Of a DNA stretch of 64,000 bases, positions 52,830-61,973 are shown in pieces. The position numbers were made by a program, and so were the translations under genes. The stretch lies in assembly GCF_012910715.1 (NCBI RefSeq), contig NZ_JABBHF010000015.1:36001-100000 (forward strand). Direction: 5' to 3'. The stretch is from Flavivirga algicola (GTDB lineage: Bacteria; Bacteroidota; Bacteroidia; Flavobacteriales; Flavobacteriaceae). The notes under the pieces were generated by a model, which saw nothing but the letters and a program-made list of their open reading frames with translations, ran no database searches and was not told where the DNA came from. Every line of letters starts with the position of its first letter. Positions within the stretch are counted from its first letter, which is position 1.

Positions 52830-53039
52830 TTATTTCTATTTCTATCAATACTCGTTTAGGAATTAAGTCCAAAGCAAAGGGTGCTTTAGAGAGGTTTTAA
52901 TATCATTTTATAAATTACCAGGCCTCATTAATATAGACTTTTTTTAGCATTGTCGTGTAAACCTTATTTTGAATGAAACCCATATGATAGCTATGTTGTT
53001 AAGTATTTTTTAAATTTTTTTTAAAAAAACTTAAAAAAA

Positions 53040-53048
53040 GTGTCCACA
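53040..53048. promoter_or_regulatory. GTGTCCACA motif, second copy
   Basis: Identical to 52200-52208 and 40 nt upstream of the FecR start at 53089, a distance that would fit a -35-like element. It is not repeated before the SusC gene. Confidence 0.4.
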
Positions 53049-53088
53049 AAAATAGAATGAGTTACCCTATAAGAAATAAAAGTAAGAT

Positions 53089-54297
53089 ATGGAGCTTTAT
53101 TCTAAATATATAGAAAATGATTCTTTCCTAAGTTGGATTTATAATCCTACTGCAGAAACAACCAAATTTTGGGAAGATTATATCCTTAAACATCCACAAG
53201 AAAAAGAATTGATTGAAGTCTTAAAAGAGATTTTAAGAAACCTAAAGCCTGAAGATGTTAAGCTTTCAGATAAAGAAAAGGAAGCAATATTTACAAAGCT
53301 TTTAACTAAAATAGATAGTGAAAAGAAGCCAAACAAAGTATTCTTTTTGGTGAAAAAAACCTATAAATATGCAGCTATATTGCTATTGGCGTTAATAATT
53401 GGATCTGTCTTTGTCAATAACAATTTTCAAAAGAACGACAGTTTCATTATAAATGAAATAAGTAAAACACCTTTGGATTCTTTAGAAAAACCCAATACCC
53501 AATTAATTCTTGGATCAAGAAAACCTTTATTGATAGATGAAAGAAAATCACTTATTGAATATACCGAACAAGGCAATCTTGTTTTGAATGAAAAAGATAC
53601 TATAAATGGCAATATAAAAAATGAAGGAAAAGCATTACTTTTTAATAAATTAATCGTACCTTTTGGGAAACGAAGTAAGATTATATTGTCAGATGGTTCG
53701 GTAGTGTATCTTAATGCTGGAACAAAATTTATGTTTCCTGAAAAGTTTGATTCAGACGAACGAAAAGTTTTTCTTTCTGGAGAAGCATTTTTTGAAGTAG
53801 CTAGAGATGAGGAAAAACCATTTATTGTAAAAACTATTGAAGAGAAAGTGTCAATAGAAGTATTAGGAACAAAGTTTAATGTGTCTGCTTATCCTATAGA
53901 TTCAGATATTTTAACGGTTCTAACAGAAGGTAAAGTTGTAGTTGTTGAGAAAAATATATTTAAAACACAAAGAGCAATTTTAAAGCCAGGACAATTAGCA
54001 TCATGGCATAAAGACACTGAAAAAGTTAATATTAAAAAGGTAAACACAGACAATTATACACTGTGGACCCAAGGGCTTTTGTATTTTGAGAGTGAGTCAA
54101 TAATAAATATTGTAAGGAAAATAGAACGTTTTTATAATGTAAAAATAATTTTCGAAAACCCGCATAATGCAAAAAGTATAAACGTAAGTGGAAAGCTGGA
54201 TTTAAATGATAAAATAGAACAGACGCTTGAAAATTTAACGATTACAACAGAATTTAAATTCGAAATAATAAACGATAAGAAGTATGTATTGAAATAA
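53089..54297 (+). CDS. FecR-family anti-sigma factor
   Basis: Inner-membrane anti-sigma protein. The cytoplasmic part (residues 1-85) binds the sigma factor, a transmembrane helix is at about 92-110 (AAILLLALIIGSVFV), and the periplasmic FecR domain (about 190-290) contains LIVPFGKRSKIILSDGSVVY, GEAFFEVARDEEKPF and VLGTKFNVSAYP. The DUF4974 region follows (GLLYFESESIINIVRKIERF) to the C-terminus. In the usual scheme it receives a signal from the STN domain of the SusC receptor and releases the sigma factor. The SusC gene is 88 bp downstream. Confidence 0.95.
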   Translation: MELYSKYIENDSFLSWIYNPTAETTKFWEDYILKHPQEKELIEVLKEILRNLKPEDVKLSDKEKEAIFTKLLTKIDSEKKPNKVFFLVKKTYKYAAILLLALIIGSVFVNNNFQKNDSFIINEISKTPLDSLEKPNTQLILGSRKPLLIDERKSLIEYTEQGNLVLNEKDTINGNIKNEGKALLFNKLIVPFGKRSKIILSDGSVVYLNAGTKFMFPEKFDSDERKVFLSGEAFFEVARDEEKPFIVKTIEEKVSIEVLGTKFNVSAYPIDSDILTVLTEGKVVVVEKNIFKTQRAILKPGQLASWHKDTEKVNIKKVNTDNYTLWTQGLLYFESESIINIVRKIERFYNVKIIFENPHNAKSINVSGKLDLNDKIEQTLENLTITTEFKFEIINDKKYVLK

Positions 54298-54385
54298 AAA
54301 AATCAGAGAATGCGCCAACATTCCCTGAATAAAATAAACTGCTATAGGGGCAGCTTAATGTTTAATTAAAAACTAATTCAAATTT

Positions 54386-57300
54386 ATGAAAAATAACCAC
54401 ATTTTCTATGATTCCCTCTTGGATTTTAGAAACAAAACTCTATTTGTAATGAAGAGTCTTACAGTCTTTTTAGTCTTATTCTCATTGTATTCTTTTTCAA
54501 ATTCGTATTCTCAAAACAAAAAATTGAGAATAGAGATAAAGGAGGCTACTTTAATGAATATGATAGAATCCATAGAAAACCAAAGTGAATTCGTATTCAT
54601 TTATAACGATGAGGTACTACCCGAATTGAAGAAAGTTCTTGGTAACATTCAAATTAAAAACAAATCCATTTATAAAATTTTGGATAGAGTTATCAATAAA
54701 GAAAAGCTTATCTACTCTGTAAATGAGCGTCAAGTCATTTTAAATAAAAAAGAAGAGGTTCTCAAACCTAATTTCCAACAGCAAATTTCAGGGAAAATTA
54801 CTGATGAGACAGATGGCTTGCCTTTGCCAGGAGTTAACATTGTAATTGAAGGGACATCAAGAGGTGCCCAGACAGACTTCAATGGAATTTATTCCATCAA
54901 TGCAAGTCCAGGGGAGGTTCTAAAAATTAGCTTTGTTGGTATGCAGACACAATTTGTAACAGTCGGTGATTCGACTACGATCAATATTGTTATGAAGGAA
55001 GGTCTAGAAGATTTGGATGCGGTTGTAATAACGGGTTACCAAAATGTAAGTAGAGAATTGTTTACAGGAGCATCACAAACTATTAAAGCTAAAGATATTA
55101 AGCTGGATGGTGTGGCAGATATATCGAGAGCCCTAGAAGGGAGAGCTGCTGGTGTGAGTGTTCAAAATGTAACAGGAACCTTTGGTGCTGCCCCTAGAAT
55201 TACTATTAGAGGGTCTTCATCTATTTTAGGGGACACAAAACCAATATGGATCATAGATGGCGTTATTCAGGAAGAAATTGTAAACCTATCGGTATCAGAT
55301 TTAGTTTCTGGTGACCCGAATACCTTATTGAGTTCGGCGGTAGCTGGTTTAAATGCTTCCGATATCCAGAGTTTTGAAATTTTGAGAGATGCATCAGCTT
55401 CAGCCCTATACGGAGCACGTGCACTTAACGGTGTTATCGTTATTACAACAAAATCTGGTAGAAAAAATCAAAAACCAACATTTAATTATCAATCAGAGTA
55501 TGCAGTAAGAGATATTCCTAGATATACCAATTACGATCTATTAAACTCGCAAGAAACGGTTTCAGTATATAGAGAAATGGAATCCAAAGGGTTTTTAGAT
55601 TTGCCTAGCTCGTTTCAAGGAAGATATGGAGGGATATACAATATTATGTATAGAGCTATCGACAATTTTGACGAAACCACGGGGCAATATGAGTTAGCAA
55701 ATACGCCTGAAGCCAGAGCTAATTTTTTAAGACAATTTGAATTGGCAAATACAGATTGGTTCAAAACTCTATTTAGAGCAACGCCTACGCAAACACATAC
55801 TATAAGTTTTTCAAGTGGTTCCGAAACCTCGACAACTTATGCTTCTTTAGGGTATTATACCGATTCTGGTTGGACCGTAGCCGATAGAGTAAGAAGAATT
55901 ACTGGTAACTTGAGAAATACGTTCTTTTTAAATGATAATAAGTTAAAAATAACCACGCAACTTCAAGCTTCCATTAGAAATCAACTGGCGCCTGGTACTT
56001 TTGCGAGACAGGAGGATGTTGTTAGTGGATCATTTACTAGAGATTTTGATATTAACCCATTTAGTTACTCGCTTAATACAAGTAGAGCTTTAAGACCAAG
56101 AGATAATAATGGTAACCTGGAGTTTTCTAGATACAACTGGGCACCATTCAATATTCTGAACGAACTTGATAATAATAATATAGAGTTGAATGTGTCGGAT
56201 ATAAAATTTCAGGGTCAAGCGGAATACCAACTTAATGATAATTTAACTTATAACTTCTTAGGTTCTGCACGTTATGTTACGTCTAACAGTGAGCATGCTA
56301 TTACCGAAGACTCGAATGTTGCTGCTGCTTACCGTTCGGATGAAACTTCAATTGTTAGGAATGAGAATACATTTTTATTTTCAGACCCAGACAATCCAAA
56401 TGCATTGCCAAGAGTTGTATTACCAGTTGGAGGTATTTTAATAACAGGAAAAAATACGCTAACAACGTATACATTTAGAAATACATTAGATTGGACCAAA
56501 CGCTTTAAAGATGACTTACACGGATTAAGGGTTTATGGAGGGCAGGAATATAGATATACAGATCGTTCTTCAAGTTCGAATACTGGTTATGGTTATCAAT
56601 TTAGTCGTGGAGGTACAGTATTTACCGATCCTGATATTTTAAGAAAGGTTATTTTAGAGGGTAATCCGTATTTCTCTTCTCAAGAAACACGGCAACGTGA
56701 AGTGTCTTTCTTTGCTAACGTTACATACGATTTTGATAAAAAATATGTGTTAAACGTTACAGGTAATTACGAAGGTTCTAACAGAGCTGGTAAATCTTCT
56801 GAGTCGAGATGGTTACCAACATACACTATTGGAGGAAAATGGAATATAGATAAAGAAGATTTTATTCAAGACTCCGATGTTATTTCAAGTATGGCATTTC
56901 GCCCAAGCTATGGATTAGTAGCTTTATTGGCAGATAATGCAACTAATAACCTGGCCGTATTTAGAAACCAAATAACAGATAGGTTTAACAATAATGATAG
57001 AGAAAACTTCATCGATATTGAAGATTTACAAAATAGTGAATTAACATGGGAAAAGACTTTAGAATTAAATTTAGGTCTTGACGTTGGGTTTCTTAATAAT
57101 CGTATCATGTTAAATTTTGATGCTTATTTCAGAAAAGGTAAAGATTTAATTGATTTAATTAGAACCACAGGAATAGGAGGGGAGTCCCTTAAATTAGGTA
57201 ATAATTCGGAGATGGAAACGAATGGTATCGAGTTTCAGTTAAATACGGTTAATATTGATAAAGATGACTTTCAATGGCGAACAGGATTTAATATTTCTCA

Positions 57301-58078
57301 TTTTAATCAAGAAGTTACCTCGCTTAAGCAGGAATCTAATGTATTTGATTTAGTAACTGGAACAGGTAGAGGTAATGCTATTGGTTTTCCAAAAGGCTCT
57401 TTATTTTCTTTTAATTTTGAAGGGCTCAATGAATTTGGATTACCAGCATTCTTGACTCAAGACCCAGATTTTGATCCCAGTAAACCGTTTGACTTAATTG
57501 ATTTTCAAGATACTGATAACGTATTAGATTATTTGGTGTACGAAGGACCAACAGAACCAAATTTATCTGGTGGTTTAGCAAATAATTTTAAATATAAGAA
57601 TTGGGATCTTAGCTTTTTTATATCATTTTCAGCAGGTAATAAAATAAGGCTGGCGCCTACTTACGATTCGGAGTATGATGATTTAGATGTATTTCCTAGA
57701 GAATTTGTAAACCGTTGGTTATTTCCAGGAGATGAAAATATTACAGATGTGCCAACAATTCCATCGCAAAGTGTTTTGCAGTCTTATGGAGAAAATGAAG
57801 TAGAACGGGTTTATAATGCATATAATTATTCTACAGCAAGAGTTGCAGATGGCGATTTTATAAGAATGAAGAATATAACATTAGGATATACCTTTGATAA
57901 ACAAACCACAGATAAATTAGGTATTTCAAATTTTAGATTGAGCTTACAAACGACCAATCCATTTTTGATTTACTCTGACTCTGATTTAGGTGGACAAGAT
58001 CCTGAGTTTTTTAGATCAGGAGGTGTAGCATACCCTATATCAAGATTATTTACATTCTCTCTTAATGTTGGTTTTTAA
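54386..58078 (+). CDS. SusC/RagA-family TonB-linked outer-membrane receptor with STN domain
   Basis: A 1230-residue importer. Domains in order: signal and membrane region (about 20-40, VFLVLFSLYSFSNSYSQ), STN/secretin-like signalling domain (about 48-115, RIEIKEATLMNMIESIENQS), CarboxypepD-regulatory-like domain (about 130-215, GVNIVIEGTSRGAQTDFNG), plug (about 225-350, RALEGRAAGVSVQNVTG and FEILRDASASALYGARALNG), then the TonB-dependent barrel ending FTFSLNVGF. The STN domain fits the FecR/sigma pair upstream. Imported substrate is unknown: the locus has no glycoside hydrolase, but a zinc hydrolase. Confidence 0.96.
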   Translation: MKNNHIFYDSLLDFRNKTLFVMKSLTVFLVLFSLYSFSNSYSQNKKLRIEIKEATLMNMIESIENQSEFVFIYNDEVLPELKKVLGNIQIKNKSIYKILDRVINKEKLIYSVNERQVILNKKEEVLKPNFQQQISGKITDETDGLPLPGVNIVIEGTSRGAQTDFNGIYSINASPGEVLKISFVGMQTQFVTVGDSTTINIVMKEGLEDLDAVVITGYQNVSRELFTGASQTIKAKDIKLDGVADISRALEGRAAGVSVQNVTGTFGAAPRITIRGSSSILGDTKPIWIIDGVIQEEIVNLSVSDLVSGDPNTLLSSAVAGLNASDIQSFEILRDASASALYGARALNGVIVITTKSGRKNQKPTFNYQSEYAVRDIPRYTNYDLLNSQETVSVYREMESKGFLDLPSSFQGRYGGIYNIMYRAIDNFDETTGQYELANTPEARANFLRQFELANTDWFKTLFRATPTQTHTISFSSGSETSTTYASLGYYTDSGWTVADRVRRITGNLRNTFFLNDNKLKITTQLQASIRNQLAPGTFARQEDVVSGSFTRDFDINPFSYSLNTSRALRPRDNNGNLEFSRYNWAPFNILNELDNNNIELNVSDIKFQGQAEYQLNDNLTYNFLGSARYVTSNSEHAITEDSNVAAAYRSDETSIVRNENTFLFSDPDNPNALPRVVLPVGGILITGKNTLTTYTFRNTLDWTKRFKDDLHGLRVYGGQEYRYTDRSSSSNTGYGYQFSRGGTVFTDPDILRKVILEGNPYFSSQETRQREVSFFANVTYDFDKKYVLNVTGNYEGSNRAGKSSESRWLPTYTIGGKWNIDKEDFIQDSDVISSMAFRPSYGLVALLADNATNNLAVFRNQITDRFNNNDRENFIDIEDLQNSELTWEKTLELNLGLDVGFLNNRIMLNFDAYFRKGKDLIDLIRTTGIGGESLKLGNNSEMETNGIEFQLNTVNIDKDDFQWRTGFNISHFNQEVTSLKQESNVFDLVTGTGRGNAIGFPKGSLFSFNFEGLNEFGLPAFLTQDPDFDPSKPFDLIDFQDTDNVLDYLVYEGPTEPNLSGGLANNFKYKNWDLSFFISFSAGNKIRLAPTYDSEYDDLDVFPREFVNRWLFPGDENITDVPTIPSQSVLQSYGENEVERVYNAYNYSTARVADGDFIRMKNITLGYTFDKQTTDKLGISNFRLSLQTTNPFLIYSDSDLGGQDPEFFRSGGVAYPISRLFTFSLNVGF

Positions 58079-58088
58079 AAAATATACT

Positions 58089-59588
58089 ATGAAAAATATA
58101 AAGTTTAATTTAATAAAAGGTTTGGTATTTGTTTTCTTAGTATCTTCTTGTAACGATATTTTAGATGAAACACCAGATAATAGAACGACAATAGATTCAC
58201 CCGAAAAAATTGCAGAACTACTAGTAGGTGCCTATCCAGATGCAGCATACGTCTCCTTTTTAGAGCCTATGTCTGATAATGCTGGTGATAAAAGTCCGAG
58301 TGCAGATACTGGGATTGATTTCGCAACCACGCTTAACCAAAGAATGTTTTTTTGGGAAGATATTAATGATACAGATGAAGATTCTCCAACAAATTACTGG
58401 AATAGAGCCTATAAAGCCATCGCGCAAGCCAATCAGGCATTAGCATCCATTGAAGAACTGGGTATGGAGTTAGATCACCTAAAAGGAGAAGCACTCATGT
58501 GTCGTGCTTATGCTCATTTTATGTTAGTTAGCATATTCTCAAAGGCATATAACCCTTCTACAGCGGCTTCAGATATGGGAATACCATACGTTCTAGAGCC
58601 AGAAACAGTTTTGCTTGGAGATTACGAAAGAGGCACGGTACAAAATGTATATGATAATATCAGGGCAGATATAGAAGCTGGGCTGCCTTTAGTAAGTGAT
58701 GATTATAATGTGCCAGCATTTCACTTTACAAGAAGTGCTGCAAATGCATTTGCGTCTCGGTTTTATTTAAACACTGGCGAATGGCAAAAAGTGATTGATC
58801 ACAGTACAGCTGCATTAGGAGTTGGAGGCCCAGGAGTTTTAAGAGATTGGGAGGGTAGTTATAGGCCAGCAACGTATTCAGAGCAAGCAACGCGATTTAC
58901 TTCTTCTACTACCGAACCAGCAAATTTATTGCTTGTATCTGGAGAATCTATTTATAACCGATACCATTTTGCAGCTAGATACCAATTAAATAATGATAAA
59001 AATGATGAGATTTTTCCAGCAGCAAATGGTACGGGGCAACCCTGGTCTTATACTGTTTTTGGTAGTAGTGATTTGTTTTTTAACGTACCAAAATTTCGAG
59101 AGTTCTTTAAAGTAACCAATCAAGCAGCTGGAACAGGAAATCCTTTCGTTGCTTTTGTGCTTTTAAGTACCGATGAAGCCCTGTTAAACAGAGCAGAAGC
59201 ATACGCTATGCTAGGGCAGTACGATAGTGCCGTTGCCGATATTAATTTATCATATTCTGTAAAAACAATGAATTATGATCCTGCTTTTGATACCCTAGAG
59301 GTAAGCGATGTTCAAACGCGTTTTGCAGTTGCCGATAATACATTGTATACGCCGTTCTATACAATTCCGCAAGATGCTCTGGCATTTGTTAATGCGGTAT
59401 TGACAATCAAAAGAACTATTTTTTACAATGAGGGATTGAGATGGTTTGATAATAAAAGGCATAATATGGAAATTATACATCGTGATATTTTTGGCAATGT
59501 CTTCACCTTAGCAAAGGATGATAACAGACGTCAAGTGCAAATTCCAGAGGCAGCTCAATCATTTGGAATACAAGAAAATCCAAGGTAA
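58089..59588 (+). CDS. SusD/RagB-family surface lipoprotein
   Basis: Begins at the ATG at 58089, 10 nt after the SusC stop; an earlier start at 58065 overlaps SusC and does not give a better signal. The lipoprotein signal ends VSSC (C20 of this start), then NDILDETPDNRTT, a typical SusD start. The four TPR-like helices of SusD are seen in YWNRAYKAIAQANQALASIE and AEAYAMLGQYDSAVADINLS, and ALLNRAEAYAML. It covers the receptor on the cell surface and binds substrate. 499 residues. Part of the sigma-fecR-susC-susD-metallopeptidase-DUF4302 unit. Confidence 0.95.
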   Translation: MKNIKFNLIKGLVFVFLVSSCNDILDETPDNRTTIDSPEKIAELLVGAYPDAAYVSFLEPMSDNAGDKSPSADTGIDFATTLNQRMFFWEDINDTDEDSPTNYWNRAYKAIAQANQALASIEELGMELDHLKGEALMCRAYAHFMLVSIFSKAYNPSTAASDMGIPYVLEPETVLLGDYERGTVQNVYDNIRADIEAGLPLVSDDYNVPAFHFTRSAANAFASRFYLNTGEWQKVIDHSTAALGVGGPGVLRDWEGSYRPATYSEQATRFTSSTTEPANLLLVSGESIYNRYHFAARYQLNNDKNDEIFPAANGTGQPWSYTVFGSSDLFFNVPKFREFFKVTNQAAGTGNPFVAFVLLSTDEALLNRAEAYAMLGQYDSAVADINLSYSVKTMNYDPAFDTLEVSDVQTRFAVADNTLYTPFYTIPQDALAFVNAVLTIKRTIFYNEGLRWFDNKRHNMEIIHRDIFGNVFTLAKDDNRRQVQIPEAAQSFGIQENPR

Positions 59589-59606
59589 TATTAAAAAACA
59601 AGTAAG

Positions 59607-60461
59607 ATGAAAAAATATACATACATAGTTTTTGCATTCATGATTTTAGCATTTGCAATGGCATGCGATGATGGATCTGATGCAGTAGGTGAAAGCCAAA
59701 TAGACACAACACCACCAATCTTAAACGATTTAGATGTTTGGTTAAGAGGCAATTTTGTATCGCCATATAATATTGAAATACTTTATAAGTGGGACATCAA
59801 TGATACCGATATTGATAGGTTTTTACATCCGCCCTTCGAGTCAAGTGTGAGGCCTGTCGCAGAAGCCTTGCAGAAAGCATGGATTGAACCTTATACTCAG
59901 GTTGGAGGAGAGAATTTTATTAAAAAAATTGCTCCAAGACAATTTACGCTAGTGGGGAGTTTTAATTTTAATCCAAATAGTCCGACCATTACTTTGGGCT
60001 TAGCAGAAGCAGGAACAAAAATTACATTGTTTAATATTGATTTTCTGGACTTCACTAATATCAATGACATTAAAAGACCTCTTAAAACAGTTCATCATGA
60101 ATATGGACATATTTTGAATCAAAATATTCCATTTGATGTGACTTATGGAGAAATCAATCCAGCAGATTATACAGCACAATGGTTTAATAGATCAGATGCC
60201 GAAGCTAGAGAGTTGGGCTATATAACAGCTTATGGTTCTAGTCAGGCTGGTGAAGATTTCGTAGAAATGGTTTCTGAAATGCTAACAAATTCTAAAGAAG
60301 ATTTTGATGCTATTGTAGAAAGTATTTCAGATGAAGAATCTAAGGGAATAATAAGACAAAAAGAAGCCATGGTTGTGGATTATTATAAGACTAACTTTGG
60401 TATAGACTTATATGAGCTTCAGGCTTTAACAGAAGCAGCAACACAAGAATTAGTAAATTAA
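59607..60461 (+). CDS. Zinc metallopeptidase lipoprotein associated with SusCD (Peptidase_Mx1 type)
   Basis: A 284-residue surface lipoprotein (signal ends FAMAC; C20). The zincin motif is VHHEYGHILNQ near residue 162-172, with a distant acidic ligand in GEDFVEMVSEML. It belongs to the 'substrate import-associated zinc metallohydrolase' lipoproteins (PF15890, TIGR04549), which are always encoded beside a SusC/SusD pair. It probably trims the imported substrate, perhaps a peptide or a peptide-linked ligand; the actual substrate is not known. 18 nt after susD and 5 nt before the DUF4302 gene, so one operon. Confidence 0.9.
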   Translation: MKKYTYIVFAFMILAFAMACDDGSDAVGESQIDTTPPILNDLDVWLRGNFVSPYNIEILYKWDINDTDIDRFLHPPFESSVRPVAEALQKAWIEPYTQVGGENFIKKIAPRQFTLVGSFNFNPNSPTITLGLAEAGTKITLFNIDFLDFTNINDIKRPLKTVHHEYGHILNQNIPFDVTYGEINPADYTAQWFNRSDAEARELGYITAYGSSQAGEDFVEMVSEMLTNSKEDFDAIVESISDEESKGIIRQKEAMVVDYYKTNFGIDLYELQALTEAATQELVN

Positions 60462-60466
60462 AAGAT

Positions 60467-61807
60467 ATGAAAAAGATAAATATAAAATTTTGGTTTGTCG
60501 GTTTAATATTAGTTTCGTTTTTATCATGTAGTGATAATGAAACAGAAACTCTATTTCCCGATGCTCCAGCCAATAGAGCAGCCCAAAGAAACGCAGAGCT
60601 TTTAGATTTGTTACTTTCACAACCCAATGGTTTTAAAGGTGTTTACTTTACCAAGAATGATGAGTTTGGAGGTTTTACTTATTACCTAAGGTTTAATGCT
60701 GATGGCACAGTAGATATGACTTCCGATTTCGATACTGAAACGGCTGTAGAATCATCGTCTTATGAAGTAAGACTTGGAACAACTACAGAATTAGTATTTA
60801 CAACACGTAACCACATTCAAAAAGTGAGCGACCCTAGTTACCAGCCCTTAATAGGTACAGGTTTTAAAGGAACATCCGTATTTCAGTATTTTACAAATGA
60901 TAATGGCACGATTACCTTAAGAGATATTAGAAATAGAGATTCTGGTACTTTAGTACTCACACCGGCAAATTTTTCAAACTTTGAGACAGAGAGTGTGGCT
61001 AGCGTAGAAACATCTTTGGCAAATAGAGATGCTTTCATTAATTCTACCGCAGTCACAGCATTTCCTTTTTTAAGTGTTGAAGCAGGAGGAAATTTAACAG
61101 AGTTTGCATTGAATTATGATGGTGTAAGACTGTTTGCAAACCCTACAAAGTTTAATGATGATGGATCGATAGCCGATGAAGAATTTGGTATTGCTTTTAC
61201 TGAAGATGGATTGATTATTAGCCCTGCTTTAGATGTAGATGGTGTATTAATAAACGAGTTCACATTTGATGGATCCTCAGGTTTTGAGTATGTAGCAACA
61301 AAAGAAGGTGTTACTGCTAAAATAGGTTACGGGAATGCCCCAGTAACACCATTAGATGCTTATGCATTTGGGGTTAGGGCAACAGCAGGTGTATTTAATA
61401 TGGATGAAAGATTCAAGAGCAGTACAGCATTTAATAATTTTTATGATGCCTTTGCAGAGTTTTTGCTAAATACTTATAGCGTTGTAGTCGGTAATGTGGT
61501 TTTTTGGGATTTAAATAACGGCGGTCAACCATATATTGAATTTATTACCAATGCAGGTCGTTTTTGGTGGGATCTGGATTTTGAAGTTACCAACGGTATT
61601 GTTGTTTTTACGCCTACAGGTAATACCAATGCTAGTGCAGGGGTAACAGCAATTTTTCAACCGCTTTTAGATGCTTTTATAGGAGCGCCATCAGGTTATT
61701 ATTTGTTAAATACAGGTACTTATTTAAATTTCTCGAATAGAACATATTCGATGATTAATGTAGATGACCCAACTATGACTATCAATTACTGGGACTTCTC
61801 CTATTAG
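60467..61807 (+). CDS. DUF4302 lipoprotein
   Basis: A 446-residue lipoprotein (signal ends VSFLSC; C21). The mature part fits DUF4302: NGFKGVYFTKNDEFGGFTYY, FTYYLRFNADGTVDM and a C-terminal beta-rich end (YYLLNTGTYLNFSNRTYSMI). DUF4302 proteins regularly follow Mx1-type metallohydrolases in SusC/SusD loci and are probably surface-exposed binding proteins; the ligand is unknown. It ends the operon, with a terminator at 61825-61870. Confidence 0.88.
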   Translation: MKKINIKFWFVGLILVSFLSCSDNETETLFPDAPANRAAQRNAELLDLLLSQPNGFKGVYFTKNDEFGGFTYYLRFNADGTVDMTSDFDTETAVESSSYEVRLGTTTELVFTTRNHIQKVSDPSYQPLIGTGFKGTSVFQYFTNDNGTITLRDIRNRDSGTLVLTPANFSNFETESVASVETSLANRDAFINSTAVTAFPFLSVEAGGNLTEFALNYDGVRLFANPTKFNDDGSIADEEFGIAFTEDGLIISPALDVDGVLINEFTFDGSSGFEYVATKEGVTAKIGYGNAPVTPLDAYAFGVRATAGVFNMDERFKSSTAFNNFYDAFAEFLLNTYSVVVGNVVFWDLNNGGQPYIEFITNAGRFWWDLDFEVTNGIVVFTPTGNTNASAGVTAIFQPLLDAFIGAPSGYYLLNTGTYLNFSNRTYSMINVDDPTMTINYWDFSY

Positions 61808-61824
61808 GAATATTTAAAAAACGT

Positions 61825-61870
61825 AAAAGGTCTTGTTGTAAATCTTAAAAATTTATAGCAAGACCTTTTT
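61825..61870 (+). terminator. Intrinsic terminator of the SusC/D operon
   Basis: AAAAGGTCTTG pairs with CAAGACCTTTTT; the stem continues inwards (TTGTAAAT with ATTTATAG, G-U pairs allowed) to about 15 bp. It starts 18 nt after the DUF4302 stop. Confidence 0.85.
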
Positions 61871-61946
61871 AGTTATATTTTATTATAAAATTAACAGTTA
61901 CGTTTAAATAATTTTTTGATATCCTAGCGTTATCATATTTTGTATT

Positions 61947-61954
61947 TACATTTG
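61947..61954 (+). promoter_or_regulatory. -7 box of the porin gene
   Basis: TACATTTG is an exact TAnnTTTG, 20 nt before the ATG at 61974. A TTG at the correct upstream distance is not found. Confidence 0.5.
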
Positions 61955-61973
61955 CACTGTTTATATATAATCT

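Noticed and set aside
52221..54297. Polysaccharide utilisation locus
   Set aside because: SusC/D are present, but there is no glycoside hydrolase, lyase, sulfatase or sugar sensor next to them, so the label is not supported.
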